A stretch of DNA of 45,208 nucleotides from an uncultured Clostridia bacterium (GTDB taxonomy: Bacteria > Bacillota > Clostridia > Christensenellales > Aristaeellaceae). The position numbers and the translations under genes are program-made. The stretch lies in the NCBI GenBank assembly GCA_934621505.1, contig CAKTUU010000016.1, positions 1-45,208 of the forward strand, read 5' to 3'. How positions within the stretch are numbered: position 1 is the stretch's first letter; each line of letters opens with the position of its first letter. Positions 15,671 to 23,365 of the stretch are shown here, piece after piece. Below the pieces are notes generated by a model that saw only the letters and a program-made list of their open reading frames with translations, searched no databases and was not told the origin of the DNA.

Positions 15671-16210
15671 ATGCAAATTGGCGAAAAGCTGCGGGAACTG
15701 CGCATTCAGCGCGGGCTTACCCAGGAGGAACTGGCCGATCGCTGCGAGCTTAGCAAGGGCTTTATCTCCCAGGTAGAGCGCGAGCTGGCTTCCCCCTCCA
15801 TCGCCACCCTGACCGACATGCTGGAATGCCTCGGGGTAAGCCTGCAAAGCTTTTTCAGCGACGACAGCGCCGAAAAGGTAGTTTACACACCCCAGGACAT
15901 GTTTGAAAAAGAGGACGATGAACGCGGCAGCAAAATCACCTGGCTTGTGCCAAACGCCCAAAAGAACAGCCTGGAACCCATCCTGCTGGAATTAAAGCCG
16001 GGCGGACGCAGCTTTGAACTGCCCCCGCTGGAAAGCGAGGAATTTGGCTATGTGCTGTCCGGACAAATTACTCTGGTAGCAGGCAAACGCACCCATACGG
16101 TTCGCAGGGGCGGCAGCTTCTGCTTGCATCCCTCGGTACCGCACCACATTGAAAACAACACCCAACGGCCCGCCTGCGTGCTGTGGGTGTCCACCCCGCC
16201 CAGCTTTTAA
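15671..16210 (+). CDS. HTH-cupin transcriptional regulator (PuuR-like)
   Basis: A 179-residue protein with an N-terminal XRE/Cro-type helix-turn-helix (about 5-60; RGLTQEELADRCELSKGFIS, QVERELASPSIATL) and a C-terminal cupin barrel (about 105-175; LESEEFGYVLSGQITLVAG and HPSVPHHIENN). This architecture is that of PuuR and related regulators that sense polyamines or small acids. AAGGAGG lies seven bases before the ATG. It lies 30 bases upstream of potA on the same strand, so regulator and transporter are probably one operon, with the cupin binding a polyamine and the HTH controlling the promoter at 15556. The ligand is inferred from neighbours only. Confidence 0.88.
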   Translation: MQIGEKLRELRIQRGLTQEELADRCELSKGFISQVERELASPSIATLTDMLECLGVSLQSFFSDDSAEKVVYTPQDMFEKEDDERGSKITWLVPNAQKNSLEPILLELKPGGRSFELPPLESEEFGYVLSGQITLVAGKRTHTVRRGGSFCLHPSVPHHIENNTQRPACVLWVSTPPSF

Positions 16211-16240
16211 ATCTGATTTGCTAAAGGAGAGCCTGCCGCT

Positions 16241-17323
16241 ATGATGGAACAGGAGCGTTTGATTGACCTGAAGGATATTTCCAAGGAATTTGACGGCACC
16301 ACAGTTCTTAGCGATATCAACCTGTACATTCGGAAAAAGGAATTTGTGACCCTGCTGGGTCCCAGCGGATGCGGCAAAACCACCACGCTGCGCATTATCG
16401 GCGGGTTTGAATACCCCACTACCGGCACCGTGTTTTTTGAGGGCAAGGACATTACCGGACTGCCCCCTTACAAGCGCCGGGTCAACACGGTTTTTCAAAA
16501 GTACGCCCTGTTTCCTCACCTGAACGTGCAGGACAACATTGCCTTTGGCCTGAAAATCAAAAAAATGAGCCGCAAGGAAATTGGCATGAAGGTGGACCGT
16601 ATGCTGGAACTGGTCAACCTGAAGGGCTATGGCAAGCGGGGCGTGGACCAGCTGTCCGGCGGCCAGCAGCAGCGCATCGCCATTGCGCGGGCACTGGTCA
16701 ACGAGCCGGAGGTGCTGCTGCTGGACGAGCCACTGGGGGCGCTGGATTTAAAGCTGCGTAAGGAAATGCAGCTGGAGCTGAAAAGCATGCAGCAGCAGCT
16801 GGGCATTACCTTTATCTACGTTACCCACGACCAGGAAGAAGCCCTGACCATGAGCGATACCATCGTGGTCATGCGGGACGGTCACATTTTGCAGATTGGC
16901 GACCCCAAGCGCATTTACGATGAGCCCGCCAACGCCTTTGTGGCAAACTTTATCGGGGAAAGCAACATTCTGCGCGGCACCATGCTGGAGGACGAGCTGG
17001 TTAACTTCTGCGGATTTGATTTTCCCTGCGTGGACTCCGGCTTCGGTGAAAACGTGCCTGTGGACGTGGTGGTGCGCCCCGAGGATATCATGATCGTGGG
17101 CGAGGACATCGGCCAGATCAGCGGCGTGGTGCAAAGCGTGCTGTTTAAGGGCGTTCACTATGAAATGATGATTGATACCGGCGATACGGTGTTCAAGGTT
17201 CATTCCACCATTATGCAGCCCCAGGGCAGCCGGGTGGGCCTGAACATTGTGCCCTACAACATCCATATCATGAAGCCTATGGCTGAACCCGTAACGGCAG
17301 AGGAGGCGTTGGACAATGATTAA
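16241..17323 (+). CDS. potA: Spermidine/putrescine ABC transporter ATP-binding protein
   Basis: A 360-residue ABC ATPase. Walker A GPSGCGKTT is at 40-48, the Q-loop at FQKYALFPHL, the signature at LSGGQQQR, Walker B at LLLDEPLGALD and the H-loop at YVTHDQEEA. The C-terminal third (about 240-355) is the TOBE regulatory domain (VRPEDI near 280) typical of PotA. It energises uptake of polyamines through PotB/PotC. AAAGGAG stands upstream of the double ATG at 16241/16244. It overlaps potB by eight bases. Confidence 0.93.
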   Translation: MMEQERLIDLKDISKEFDGTTVLSDINLYIRKKEFVTLLGPSGCGKTTTLRIIGGFEYPTTGTVFFEGKDITGLPPYKRRVNTVFQKYALFPHLNVQDNIAFGLKIKKMSRKEIGMKVDRMLELVNLKGYGKRGVDQLSGGQQQRIAIARALVNEPEVLLLDEPLGALDLKLRKEMQLELKSMQQQLGITFIYVTHDQEEALTMSDTIVVMRDGHILQIGDPKRIYDEPANAFVANFIGESNILRGTMLEDELVNFCGFDFPCVDSGFGENVPVDVVVRPEDIMIVGEDIGQISGVVQSVLFKGVHYEMMIDTGDTVFKVHSTIMQPQGSRVGLNIVPYNIHIMKPMAEPVTAEEALDND

Positions 17324-18305
17324 CGCCACCCTGCCCTGGTGGTCCTGGGTGCTGATGGGCGTTGGCCTTGCGGTCTTTGCCGGGCTGGTGGCCATAAGCA
17401 TTCGCCGCAACCGCGGCATGAAGCGGTCGCTGTTTGCATCGCCCTACATTTTGTGGATGATTCTGTTTACCATTTTGCCTGTGGTGCTGATCGCCTATTA
17501 CGCCTTTACCGACGGAGGCGGCAGCTTTACCCTGAATAATTTCCGCGCCTTTTGGGACAGCAACCACATCATGCGGGAAAATCTGCGGGCTGTGGCCGGG
17601 GACGAGGTAGCGGCCACCATTCCCCGCGGCTCCGTCAATGTGGACACGCTGGTGTATTCCCTGTGGATGGCTTTTCTGTGTACCTCCATCAGCCTGCTGC
17701 TGGGCTATCCGGCGGCGCTGTTCATGGCCGACCGGCAGATGAAGCTGGGATCCACGCTGGTGGTTCTGTTCATTATTCCCATGTGGATGAACTTTCTGCT
17801 GCGCACCATTGCCTGGATGAGCCTGCTGGAGGACAACGGCCTGATCAACGCCTTTCTGGAAAGAATCGGCATTGGCAAATTGCAGCTGATGTACAACCAG
17901 AGCGCCGTGCTGCTGGGTATGGTATACAACTTCCTGCCCTTTATGGTATTTCCCATTTACACCAGCCTGAGCAAGCTGGACCCCAAACTGGGCGAGGCGG
18001 CCCAGGACCTGGGCTGCAATGAAATGAAAACCCTGGTAAAGGTAACCATGCCCCTGAGCATCCCCGGCGTTATCAGCGGCATTACCATGGTTTTCATGCC
18101 GTCTGTCACCACCTTTTTTATCCCCCGGGTTCTGGGCGGCGGCAGCACCCAGATGTTCGGCGACCTGATTGAAACCACCTTTTTGACCGCCGGCGACTGG
18201 AATTTGGGCAGCGCCCTGTCGTTGATTATGATGGTGCTGATTCTGATTTCTCTGTCCATCCTGCGCAAGGCGGACCCCAACGGGGAAGGAGGCGGCATTG
18301 CGTGA
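17316..18305 (+). CDS. potB: Spermidine/putrescine ABC transporter permease
   Basis: A 329-residue permease with about seven membrane segments, one more than usual because of an added N-terminal helix (residues 10-28). The EAA loop coupling to PotA reads EAAQDLGCNEMKTLVKVTMP near 225-245. It matches PotB in size and in the central LRTIAWMSLL segment. GAGGAGG lies nine bases before the ATG inside the end of potA; the 3' end overlaps potC by four bases (GTGA). Translational coupling along the operon keeps subunits in balance. Confidence 0.92.
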   Translation: MINATLPWWSWVLMGVGLAVFAGLVAISIRRNRGMKRSLFASPYILWMILFTILPVVLIAYYAFTDGGGSFTLNNFRAFWDSNHIMRENLRAVAGDEVAATIPRGSVNVDTLVYSLWMAFLCTSISLLLGYPAALFMADRQMKLGSTLVVLFIIPMWMNFLLRTIAWMSLLEDNGLINAFLERIGIGKLQLMYNQSAVLLGMVYNFLPFMVFPIYTSLSKLDPKLGEAAQDLGCNEMKTLVKVTMPLSIPGVISGITMVFMPSVTTFFIPRVLGGGSTQMFGDLIETTFLTAGDWNLGSALSLIMMVLILISLSILRKADPNGEGGGIA

Positions 18306-19072
18306 AAAGGTTTTTCAAAAAATGCTACCTGGCTTTGATTCTGATTTTTCTGTATGTGCCCATTGTGGTGCTGATCTGCCAATCCTTTAACGCGGGCAAA
18401 AGCCGGGCCAAGTGGGAGGGCTTTTCCTTTCGCTGGTATGAGGAACTGTTCCAGAACGCGTCCATCATGAACGCCCTGTGGGTCACCGTATCCATCGCCG
18501 TTTTGGCCACCGTTATCGCTACCGTGCTGGGCACCCTGGCGGCCATTGGCATTTACAGCATGAAAAAGCGTCCCCAGGCCCTGATGATGACCATTACCAA
18601 CCTGCCCAACACCATGCCGGATATTGTAACCGGTATTTCGCTGATGCTGCTGTTTATCTTTGCCAAGGTGGATCGCGGCTACATCACCATGGTGCTGGCC
18701 CATATCACGTTTGACGTTCCCTATGTGGTGCTGTCCGTCATGCCCAAGCTGAAGCAGATGAACAAGCACACCTACGAGGCGGCGCTGGATTTGGGGGCGA
18801 CTCCCGGCTACGCACTGACCCATGTGATTGTGCCAGAATGCAAGCAGGGCATTGTCACCGGCGCGCTGCTGGCCTTTACCCTGTCGCTGGACGATTTTAC
18901 CATCAGCTATTTTACCACCAGTCCCCTGGTCCAAAACCTGTCTACCCTGATTTACTCCGCCACAAAACTGGGCATCAGCCCCGTCTACTACGCCCTGTCC
19001 TCGCTGATGTTTGTGGTGCTGCTGGTCCTGCTGCTGATTGTTAACCGCAGAACTGCGGAAAACAAAGCATAA
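18302..19072 (+). CDS. potC: Spermidine/putrescine ABC transporter permease
   Basis: A 256-residue permease with six membrane helices. The EAA motif is YEAALDLGATPGYALTHVIV near 158-177, and the segment LSLDDFTISYFTTSP is characteristic of PotC. The GTG start at 18302 overlaps the potB stop (GTGA), with GGAAGGAGG upstream. It forms the channel together with PotB and is powered by PotA. Confidence 0.93.
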   Translation: MKRFFKKCYLALILIFLYVPIVVLICQSFNAGKSRAKWEGFSFRWYEELFQNASIMNALWVTVSIAVLATVIATVLGTLAAIGIYSMKKRPQALMMTITNLPNTMPDIVTGISLMLLFIFAKVDRGYITMVLAHITFDVPYVVLSVMPKLKQMNKHTYEAALDLGATPGYALTHVIVPECKQGIVTGALLAFTLSLDDFTISYFTTSPLVQNLSTLIYSATKLGISPVYYALSSLMFVVLLVLLLIVNRRTAENKA

Positions 19073-19097
19073 TACAACCGTTTGGAGGAATGGATTG

Positions 19098-20138
19098 ATG
19101 AAAAAACTGCTCTGCGTTGTCCTGTGCGTCCTGCTGATGGCGCCCGCCTTTGCCTGCGCTCAGGAAGTGGTGAATGTCTTTAACTGGGAAGATTATATCG
19201 ACGAAGACGTGCTGACCCAGTTTGAGGAAGAAACGGGCATTCATGTCAACTACATGCGCTTTACCACCAACGAGGATATGCTGGTGCAGGTGGAAGCCAA
19301 CCCCGGCGCATTTGACGTGGTTTTCCCCTCCGAATACTGCGTGGAGCGTTTGGCTGGCAAAGGCCTGCTGGCGGAAATTGATTACGCCAACATTCCCAAC
19401 TTTTCCAACATCAAGGATAGCCTGAAAAACCCCAGCTATGACGCGGGCAACGCCCACTCTGTTCCCTACCAGTGGGGCACCCTGGGCATCCTGTACAACA
19501 CGGAGCTGGTGGACGCCGAGGACGTTAAGACCTGGAACGTGCTGTGGAATGAGAAGTATAAGGGTCAGGTGCTGATGATGAACAGCATCCGCGACGCCAT
19601 GGGCATTGCTCTGAAGGTGCAGGGCTACGGCATGAATTCCACCGATTATACCCAGCTGCGCTCCGCGGCCGACCTGCTGATTCAGCAAAAGACCAGCGGT
19701 ATGGTCAAGGCCTATGGTCTGGACGAATTTAAGGATAAGATGGTGGCCGGTGAAGCCGCCATGGCCGTGGTGTATTCCGGCGACGCGGAGTATGCCATTG
19801 AGCTGAACGACAAGCTGGCCTATTCCGTGCCCCAGGAAGGCAGCAACGTGTGGGTGGACTGCGCCGTCATTCCCGCCGCCGCAAAGAACAAGGCCAACGC
19901 GGAAAAGTTTATCAATTTCCTGTGCCGGGGCGATATTGCCCAGCTGAACTGCGAGGCCATCGGCTACTGCTGCCCCAACACCGCCGCCATTGAACTGATG
20001 GGCGATGAGTATACCTCCAACCCGGTGATGAATCCTTCCGACGAAACGGTTGCCAGCTGTGAATATTTCAATGATTTGGACGCTACCTGGCTGACCATTT
20101 ACAATACCCTGTGGCAGGAAGTATTGAACGCAAAGTAA
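19098..20138 (+). CDS. potD: Spermidine/putrescine-binding protein
   Basis: A 346-residue extracytoplasmic binding protein. The signal peptide (residues 1-20) ends in AFACAQE; Cys could be a lipidation site although the AFAC box is not canonical. The mature part begins with the PotD hallmark VVNVFNWEDYIDEDVLTQFEEE and contains FDVVFPSEYCVERLAGKGLL and AVVYSGDAEYAI, which line the polyamine pocket in the family. GGAGG lies nine bases before the ATG at 19098. It delivers ligand to PotBC. Without lipid modification it would not stay at the membrane of a monoderm, so lipidation at this Cys is likely. Confidence 0.92.
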   Translation: MKKLLCVVLCVLLMAPAFACAQEVVNVFNWEDYIDEDVLTQFEEETGIHVNYMRFTTNEDMLVQVEANPGAFDVVFPSEYCVERLAGKGLLAEIDYANIPNFSNIKDSLKNPSYDAGNAHSVPYQWGTLGILYNTELVDAEDVKTWNVLWNEKYKGQVLMMNSIRDAMGIALKVQGYGMNSTDYTQLRSAADLLIQQKTSGMVKAYGLDEFKDKMVAGEAAMAVVYSGDAEYAIELNDKLAYSVPQEGSNVWVDCAVIPAAAKNKANAEKFINFLCRGDIAQLNCEAIGYCCPNTAAIELMGDEYTSNPVMNPSDETVASCEYFNDLDATWLTIYNTLWQEVLNAK

Positions 20139-20148
20139 CGTTTTCACC

Positions 20149-20177
20149 GGCTGGCCGCGTAAAAACCGCGGCCAGCC
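20149..20177 (+). other. Perfect 11-bp hairpin behind potD, without T-run
   Basis: GGCTGGCCGCG and CGCGGCCAGCC pair perfectly around a 7-base loop, 10 bases after the potD stop. No U-tract follows, so it may protect the mRNA 3' end or stop transcription only inefficiently. Confidence 0.6.
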
Positions 20178-20249
20178 TCAGGCCGTTAAAAGCGAAACTC
20201 CTTCCAATCCTGAAATAAACCAGGGAAAAGCAAAGCGAAAAATAGCATC

Positions 20250-20283
20250 AAAAAAGCCGCCCAGGCTCTAAACTCCGGCGGCT
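20250..20283 (-). terminator. Second rho-independent terminator on the minus strand
   Basis: Minus strand: AGCCGCC, 15-base loop, GGCGGCT, then a run of T. It lies 24 bases beyond the first minus terminator at 20307-20341 and would catch read-through from the lepB side before it enters potD. Confidence 0.65.
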
Positions 20284-20306
20284 GGTCCCTAATAGGGGGA
20301 GTCAAT

Positions 20307-20341
20307 AAAAAAGCCTGACAAGCGTTGCACCGCTTGCCAGG
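20307..20341 (-). terminator. Rho-independent terminator of the lepB-side transcript
   Basis: Minus strand: CCTGGCAAGCG, 6-base loop, CGCTTGTCAGG, then C and six T. One pair is G-U on the minus strand but would be a C-A mismatch on the plus strand, which supports minus-strand use. Confidence 0.8.
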
Positions 20342-20430
20342 AAACCGCCTGGTGAAATTCTCCTGTCTTTGCAAGATGCAAAGTGCGCCAACGGACAGAA
20401 CCGCCGGTCACCTATGGGCCAGCGGTTTTG
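20307..20430 (-). ncRNA. Candidate structured RNA (lepB 3' UTR or independent small RNA)
   Basis: On the minus strand: a 9-bp stem at 20427-20399 (AACCGCTGG with CCGGCGGTT), a hairpin CTGTC...CTTTGCA-TCT-TGCAAAGACAG at 20398-20363, then the terminator at 20341-20307. The first stem and the terminator each contain a pair that is G-U on this strand and C-A on the other, independent support for a minus-strand RNA. AACCGCTGG can alternatively pair with CCAGGCGGTT at 20352-20343 with one bulged G, closing a multibranched fold. I do not recognise a known riboswitch or RNA family, and no convincing own promoter is seen, so it may be the processed 3' end of the lepB transcript. Confidence 0.5.
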
Positions 20431-20459
20431 TTTATTCCGTGCTGTGGGGCTTTTTAAAT

Positions 20460-20491
20460 GCGCCCGGCGCTGTTTTTCACAGGTCGGGCGC
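20460..20491 (-). terminator. GC-rich hairpin directly after lepB, weak T-run
   Basis: Minus strand: GCGCCCG and CGGGCGC pair perfectly, with an inner CTG/CAG pair, eight bases after the lepB stop. It is followed by ATTTAAAAA only, so termination may be partial and let transcription reach the structured region beyond. Confidence 0.5.
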
Positions 20492-20498
20492 TACGGGT

Positions 20499-21098
20499 TT
20501 ATTCAACCCCACGGATGGCGTTAAAGGGGAACACCACGCAGCGAACATGACCGATAATCATATCCCGGGTCAGCGCGGCGGGAGATCCGTAGCCGTAGTA
20601 GTTGCGGCAGTCATGGCTGTTGTCCCGGTTGTCGCCCATGACAAAATATTCATCATCGCCCAGGGTAAAGGGAGCCATGCTGAAGCCGTCGTTGTTGCGT
20701 TCCGGGGTCAGGTAGGGCTCGTCCAACGCCTCGCCGTTGCGGTATACCACGTTGCTGCGCACCTCAATGACGTCGCCCGGCAGACCCATTACCCGCTTGA
20801 CAAAGTTTTCAGTCCGGCCCGGATATTTACAAATGACCACATCGCCGTACTGCGGGGCGCCAAACAGATACTCCGGCTTGGTAACCAGCATGATTTCGCC
20901 GTCCTGCAAGGTGTCGCACATGCTGTGACCATCCACCCGAATCGGCTCAAACAGGAAGGTGCGAATCAGCAGGGCCGCCACTACGGCAACGGCAATGGTG
21001 AAAATCCAGCTTAAAATTTCTTTTTTCACGTTAACGGGTTTCTTTTCTGCGGGCTGCTCCTCCGGCTTTATTTCTTCCACATTGGGCTGATTGTCCAT
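20499..21098 (-). CDS. lepB: Signal peptidase I
   Basis: A 199-residue type I signal peptidase. A charged cytosolic N-terminus (1-27) precedes one membrane helix (about 28-48); the catalytic Ser59 lies in DGHSMCDTL, and the general base Lys101 in FVKRVMGLPGDVIEV; the box D/E region is GDDEYFVMGDNRDNSHDCR. It cleaves signal peptides of exported proteins on the outer membrane face. AAAGGAGG lies ten bases before the ATG at 21098; an upstream in-frame ATG at 21128 overlaps the DUF951 stop and lacks a ribosome binding site. It is the second gene of the DUF951-lepB operon. Confidence 0.93.
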   Translation of the reverse strand: MDNQPNVEEIKPEEQPAEKKPVNVKKEILSWIFTIAVAVVAALLIRTFLFEPIRVDGHSMCDTLQDGEIMLVTKPEYLFGAPQYGDVVICKYPGRTENFVKRVMGLPGDVIEVRSNVVYRNGEALDEPYLTPERNNDGFSMAPFTLGDDEYFVMGDNRDNSHDCRNYYGYGSPAALTRDMIIGHVRCVVFPFNAIRGVE

Positions 21099-21114
21099 GG
21101 TTTCACGTCCTCCT

Positions 21115-21345
21115 TTAGCCTTGGTCATGCATTGCGCGCAGGGTTTCCGCTTCCGGTACGGGGCCTTGCTCCAGCACTTTTTTGCGGCGCTTGATAAAAT
21201 CAGCCCGGTCCATCATCACAATCCGTCCGCAGCCCTGACATTTGATTTTAATATCAGCTCCAATGCGGATAACGCACCATTCGTCGCTGCCGCAGGGATG
21301 CGTTTTGCGCATCTTTACTTTGTCGCCCAAACGGATTTCGTCCAC
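21115..21345 (-). CDS. DUF951 family small zinc-ribbon-like protein
   Basis: A 76-residue protein matching DUF951: LGDKVKMRKTHPCGSDEWCV, then IKCQGCGRIVMMDRADFIKR. Three conserved cysteines and the CxxC suggest zinc binding; function unknown, RNA or nucleic acid binding is often assumed. It starts at GTG 21345 with GAGGTG upstream. It lies 16 bases upstream of lepB, under the promoter at 21368-21396. Confidence 0.88.
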   Translation of the reverse strand: MDEIRLGDKVKMRKTHPCGSDEWCVIRIGADIKIKCQGCGRIVMMDRADFIKRRKKVLEQGPVPEAETLRAMHDQG

Positions 21346-21367
21346 GGTTTACACCTCGCTCTTTTGC

Positions 21368-21396
21368 ATTATACAACGGTTTGGGGCAAGTTTCAA
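21368..21396 (-). promoter_or_regulatory. Promoter of DUF951-lepB
   Basis: Minus strand: TTGAAA (21396-21391), 17-base spacer, perfect TATAAT (21373-21368), 22 bases upstream of the GTG start. Confidence 0.85.
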
Positions 21397-21469
21397 CCCG
21401 GCCGCATCGCCAAATGGCGGTTCAAGTGTGAATTTACGGTAAATTCACCCGTGTCCGCAGGCAAACGCC

Positions 21470-21498
21470 TTGCCCCCAAATGGCCGGTATGCTATACT
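21470..21498 (+). promoter_or_regulatory. Promoter of the micro-protein gene
   Basis: TTGCCC (21470-21475), 17-base spacer, TATACT (21493-21498), 39 bases upstream of the ATG at 21538. Divergent to the DUF951 promoter. Confidence 0.65.
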
Positions 21499-21537
21499 TG
21501 ATACAATTCTTTTTAAATGGAGGGGAGGATGACGGCT

Positions 21538-21657
21538 ATGGCAAGCGCCGGCAAACGTAAAAAGGATCGCAAAGCGGTGGCGGTGCGCGTTGTCAGCCTG
21601 ACGCTGGCCGCGCTGATGCTTTTATCCGTTGTAATGGCCAGCGTATGGCGCTGGTAG
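21538..21657 (+). CDS. 39-residue Prli42/DUF4044-like membrane micro-protein
   Basis: The encoded protein starts MASAGKRKKDRKAVAVRVVS and ends LTLAALMLLSVVMASVWRW: a basic cytosolic tail followed by one membrane helix. This is the layout of the Prli42/DUF4044 micro-proteins of Firmicutes, which in Listeria link the stressosome to the membrane. GGGGAGG lies nine bases before the ATG at 21538; an in-frame ATG at 21529 is an alternative. It has its own promoter (21470-21498) and its own terminator (21674-21701), a complete transcription unit, which argues strongly that it is real despite its size. Family assignment rests on topology and size, not on a search. Confidence 0.65.
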   Translation: MASAGKRKKDRKAVAVRVVSLTLAALMLLSVVMASVWRW

Positions 21658-21673
21658 TCCGCCGCATATCTCC

Positions 21674-21701
21674 CGGCCCGGCAAACGCCGAGCCGTTTTT
21701 T
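21674..21701 (+). terminator. Rho-independent terminator of the micro-protein gene
   Basis: CGGC-CC-GGC, loop AAAC, GCC-GA-GCCG, then six T. The T-run reaches the stop codon of rsfS on the opposite strand, and the minus strand also shows A-rich/T-rich flanks, so it may serve both. Confidence 0.75.
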
Positions 21702-22053
21702 ATTCCTCCTCAAAGGGCAGAGCCACGCGGTTGTTTTCGTTCTCCCACAGCTTGTCCAGGCGGTAAAACTCCCGGTCCTCGGTATGGAAAATATGCACCA
21801 GCACATCGCCATAGTCCAGCACCACCCAGTGACCGTCCTGCTGGCCCTCCCGGCGAATGGGGTCCAGTCCCTTTTCCGCCATGCGTTCCTGCAAATCCTC
21901 CGCCAGGGTGCGCACCTGCAGGGTGTTGCGGCCGCTGGCAATCAGCATGCAGTCGGTAATCACCGTCAGGCCGGTTACGTCCAGCGCAACAATGTCCTGG
22001 GCCTTTTTGTCGTACAAAATCTGTGCCATTTCCTTTACCAGCTGATGATTCAT
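21700..22053 (-). CDS. rsfS: Ribosome silencing factor
   Basis: A 117-residue RsfS/YqeL protein that binds ribosomal protein L14 and blocks subunit joining in starvation. Family motifs are visible: KKAQDIVALDVTGLTVITDC near 16-35, GHWVVLDYGDVLVHIFH near 73-89, and FYRLDKLWENE near 94. The ATG at 22053 has AAAGGAG seven bases upstream; a TTG two codons earlier is less suitable. It lies 26 bases after the nadD-yqeK fusion, the classic clostridial order nadD, yqeK, rsfS. Confidence 0.93.
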   Translation of the reverse strand: MNHQLVKEMAQILYDKKAQDIVALDVTGLTVITDCMLIASGRNTLQVRTLAEDLQERMAEKGLDPIRREGQQDGHWVVLDYGDVLVHIFHTEDREFYRLDKLWENENNRVALPFEEE

Positions 22054-22079
22054 GTTCAATCTCCTTTCTAATTAAGAAG

Positions 22080-23273
22080 TTAAGAAGGGCTTATTTTTTT
22101 CTCCAGACGTTTCAGCCATTCCGCCGCCTGAAGGGTAGCCGGGTGCGGCTCCGCCCCCTGGGACCGCACATATTTGACGCTGGATTCCATCAGGAAGCGG
22201 GTAGCCGCCGCCAAATCCCGCCGTGCAAGCTCGCGGGCCGTTTCCAATGCCGGGTACGGCCTGCGGGACGGCTCAATCTTGTCCGCCAGAAACACAATCA
22301 TATCCAGCGGCATCATGCCCACCTTGCCGGTGGTGTGACAGCGTATGGCGGATAAAATATTGGGATTGGTGACCCCATATTCCGTTTTGGCAAGCACCGC
22401 GCCCGCAGGACCGTGCAGCAGGTTGCCGCTTTGCAGGGTAAGCCGGTCCAGCAGCAGACGACCCTGCCTGGCGATTCGCTGCATATCGCCAAGTGGCAGA
22501 CATTTGGCACAGTCGTGCAGCAGGCCCGCCAGTTCCGCCGTGTCCGGGTCATAACTGTGCAGCAGGGCCAGCCTGCGCGCCGTATCCGCCACCAGCAGGG
22601 AATGCACCAGCCGCTTATCCGACAGGGCCGCCTTCAGTTTGGCGTACCTTTGCCGTCCGTCTGTCACCGCGCAGGGACAGTTGTACAGGCCCATCACCCG
22701 GATATATTCCATCACCTGGGGCGCAAGCTCCGGAACGGCTTCACCGGCGGCGATTTTGCGCCTTGCTTCCGTAGCGGAAATATCTCGCGGCGGCAGCGAC
22801 AGAAAATGCAGCCGTGCGCCCCTCTGACGCAGCTGCCGCGTCAACGGCAGGCTTTCCAAGCCGGTGGAAGCGCGGCAGCAAACCACAAATTCGCACAGGG
22901 TAAACACCTTGTCCACCTTGCGCCAGTTGGGCAGATCCAGCAGGGTGTCCTCGCCGATGATATAAAACCACTCCGCGCCGGGAATCTGCTTTTCCAGCCG
23001 GGTCAGGGTATCCACCGTGTAAATAACGCCTTCCCGGTCAATTTCCTCCCGGGACGCGCTGCATGTTTCCCTGCCAAAGACCGCCAGCCGGGTCATTTCA
23101 TAGCGGTCCTCCGCGTCCGTCAGCCCCTCGTGCTTATGGGGGGGATTGCCTGTAGGCAGAAAAATCAACCGATTCAGGCGCTGCTCCCGGGCCGCCGCCT
23201 CGGCCATTTCCACATGCCGCTCATGGATAGGGTTAAAGCTGCCTCCCATGAGCCCGATTCGTTCCTTAGGCAC
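22080..23273 (-). CDS. Fused NadD nicotinate-nucleotide adenylyltransferase and YqeK HD-domain phosphohydrolase
   Basis: A 397-residue fusion. The N-terminal half (about 1-195) is NadD, which makes deamido-NAD from nicotinate mononucleotide and ATP: GGSFNPIH near 10-17, GNPPHK near 42, YTVDTLTRL near 86 and the C-terminal ISATEARRKI near 165. The C-terminal half (about 205-390) is a YqeK-type HD domain (VHSLLVADTARRL, then LAGLLHDCAK), a family hydrolysing Ap4A-type dinucleotides. The nucleotidyltransferase HxGH signature is HERH here (residues 17-20), with Arg in place of Gly. The GTG start at 23273 has AAAGGAG eight bases upstream. Separate nadD and yqeK are usual in Bacillus; fusions occur in clostridia. 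rsfS follows. Confidence 0.9.
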   Translation of the reverse strand: MPKERIGLMGGSFNPIHERHVEMAEAAAREQRLNRLIFLPTGNPPHKHEGLTDAEDRYEMTRLAVFGRETCSASREEIDREGVIYTVDTLTRLEKQIPGAEWFYIIGEDTLLDLPNWRKVDKVFTLCEFVVCCRASTGLESLPLTRQLRQRGARLHFLSLPPRDISATEARRKIAAGEAVPELAPQVMEYIRVMGLYNCPCAVTDGRQRYAKLKAALSDKRLVHSLLVADTARRLALLHSYDPDTAELAGLLHDCAKCLPLGDMQRIARQGRLLLDRLTLQSGNLLHGPAGAVLAKTEYGVTNPNILSAIRCHTTGKVGMMPLDMIVFLADKIEPSRRPYPALETARELARRDLAAATRFLMESSVKYVRSQGAEPHPATLQAAEWLKRLEKKISPS

Positions 23274-23365
23274 CTGCGTGACTCCTTTCCCACGATTGAT
23301 AATGATACTAGAAAATGCCAAAAAGGGGAATCCTTTTCTCGGGCAAAAACGCAAAGGAGGGTTCC

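Noticed and set aside
20149..20177. Terminator of potD
   Set aside because: The stem is perfect but there is no T-run, so it is listed only as a hairpin.
20307..20491. Known riboswitch, 6S RNA or SRP RNA between potD and lepB
   Set aside because: None of the conserved cores that I know (TPP, FMN, SAM, glycine, lysine, cobalamin, SRP tetraloop region) can be read on either strand.
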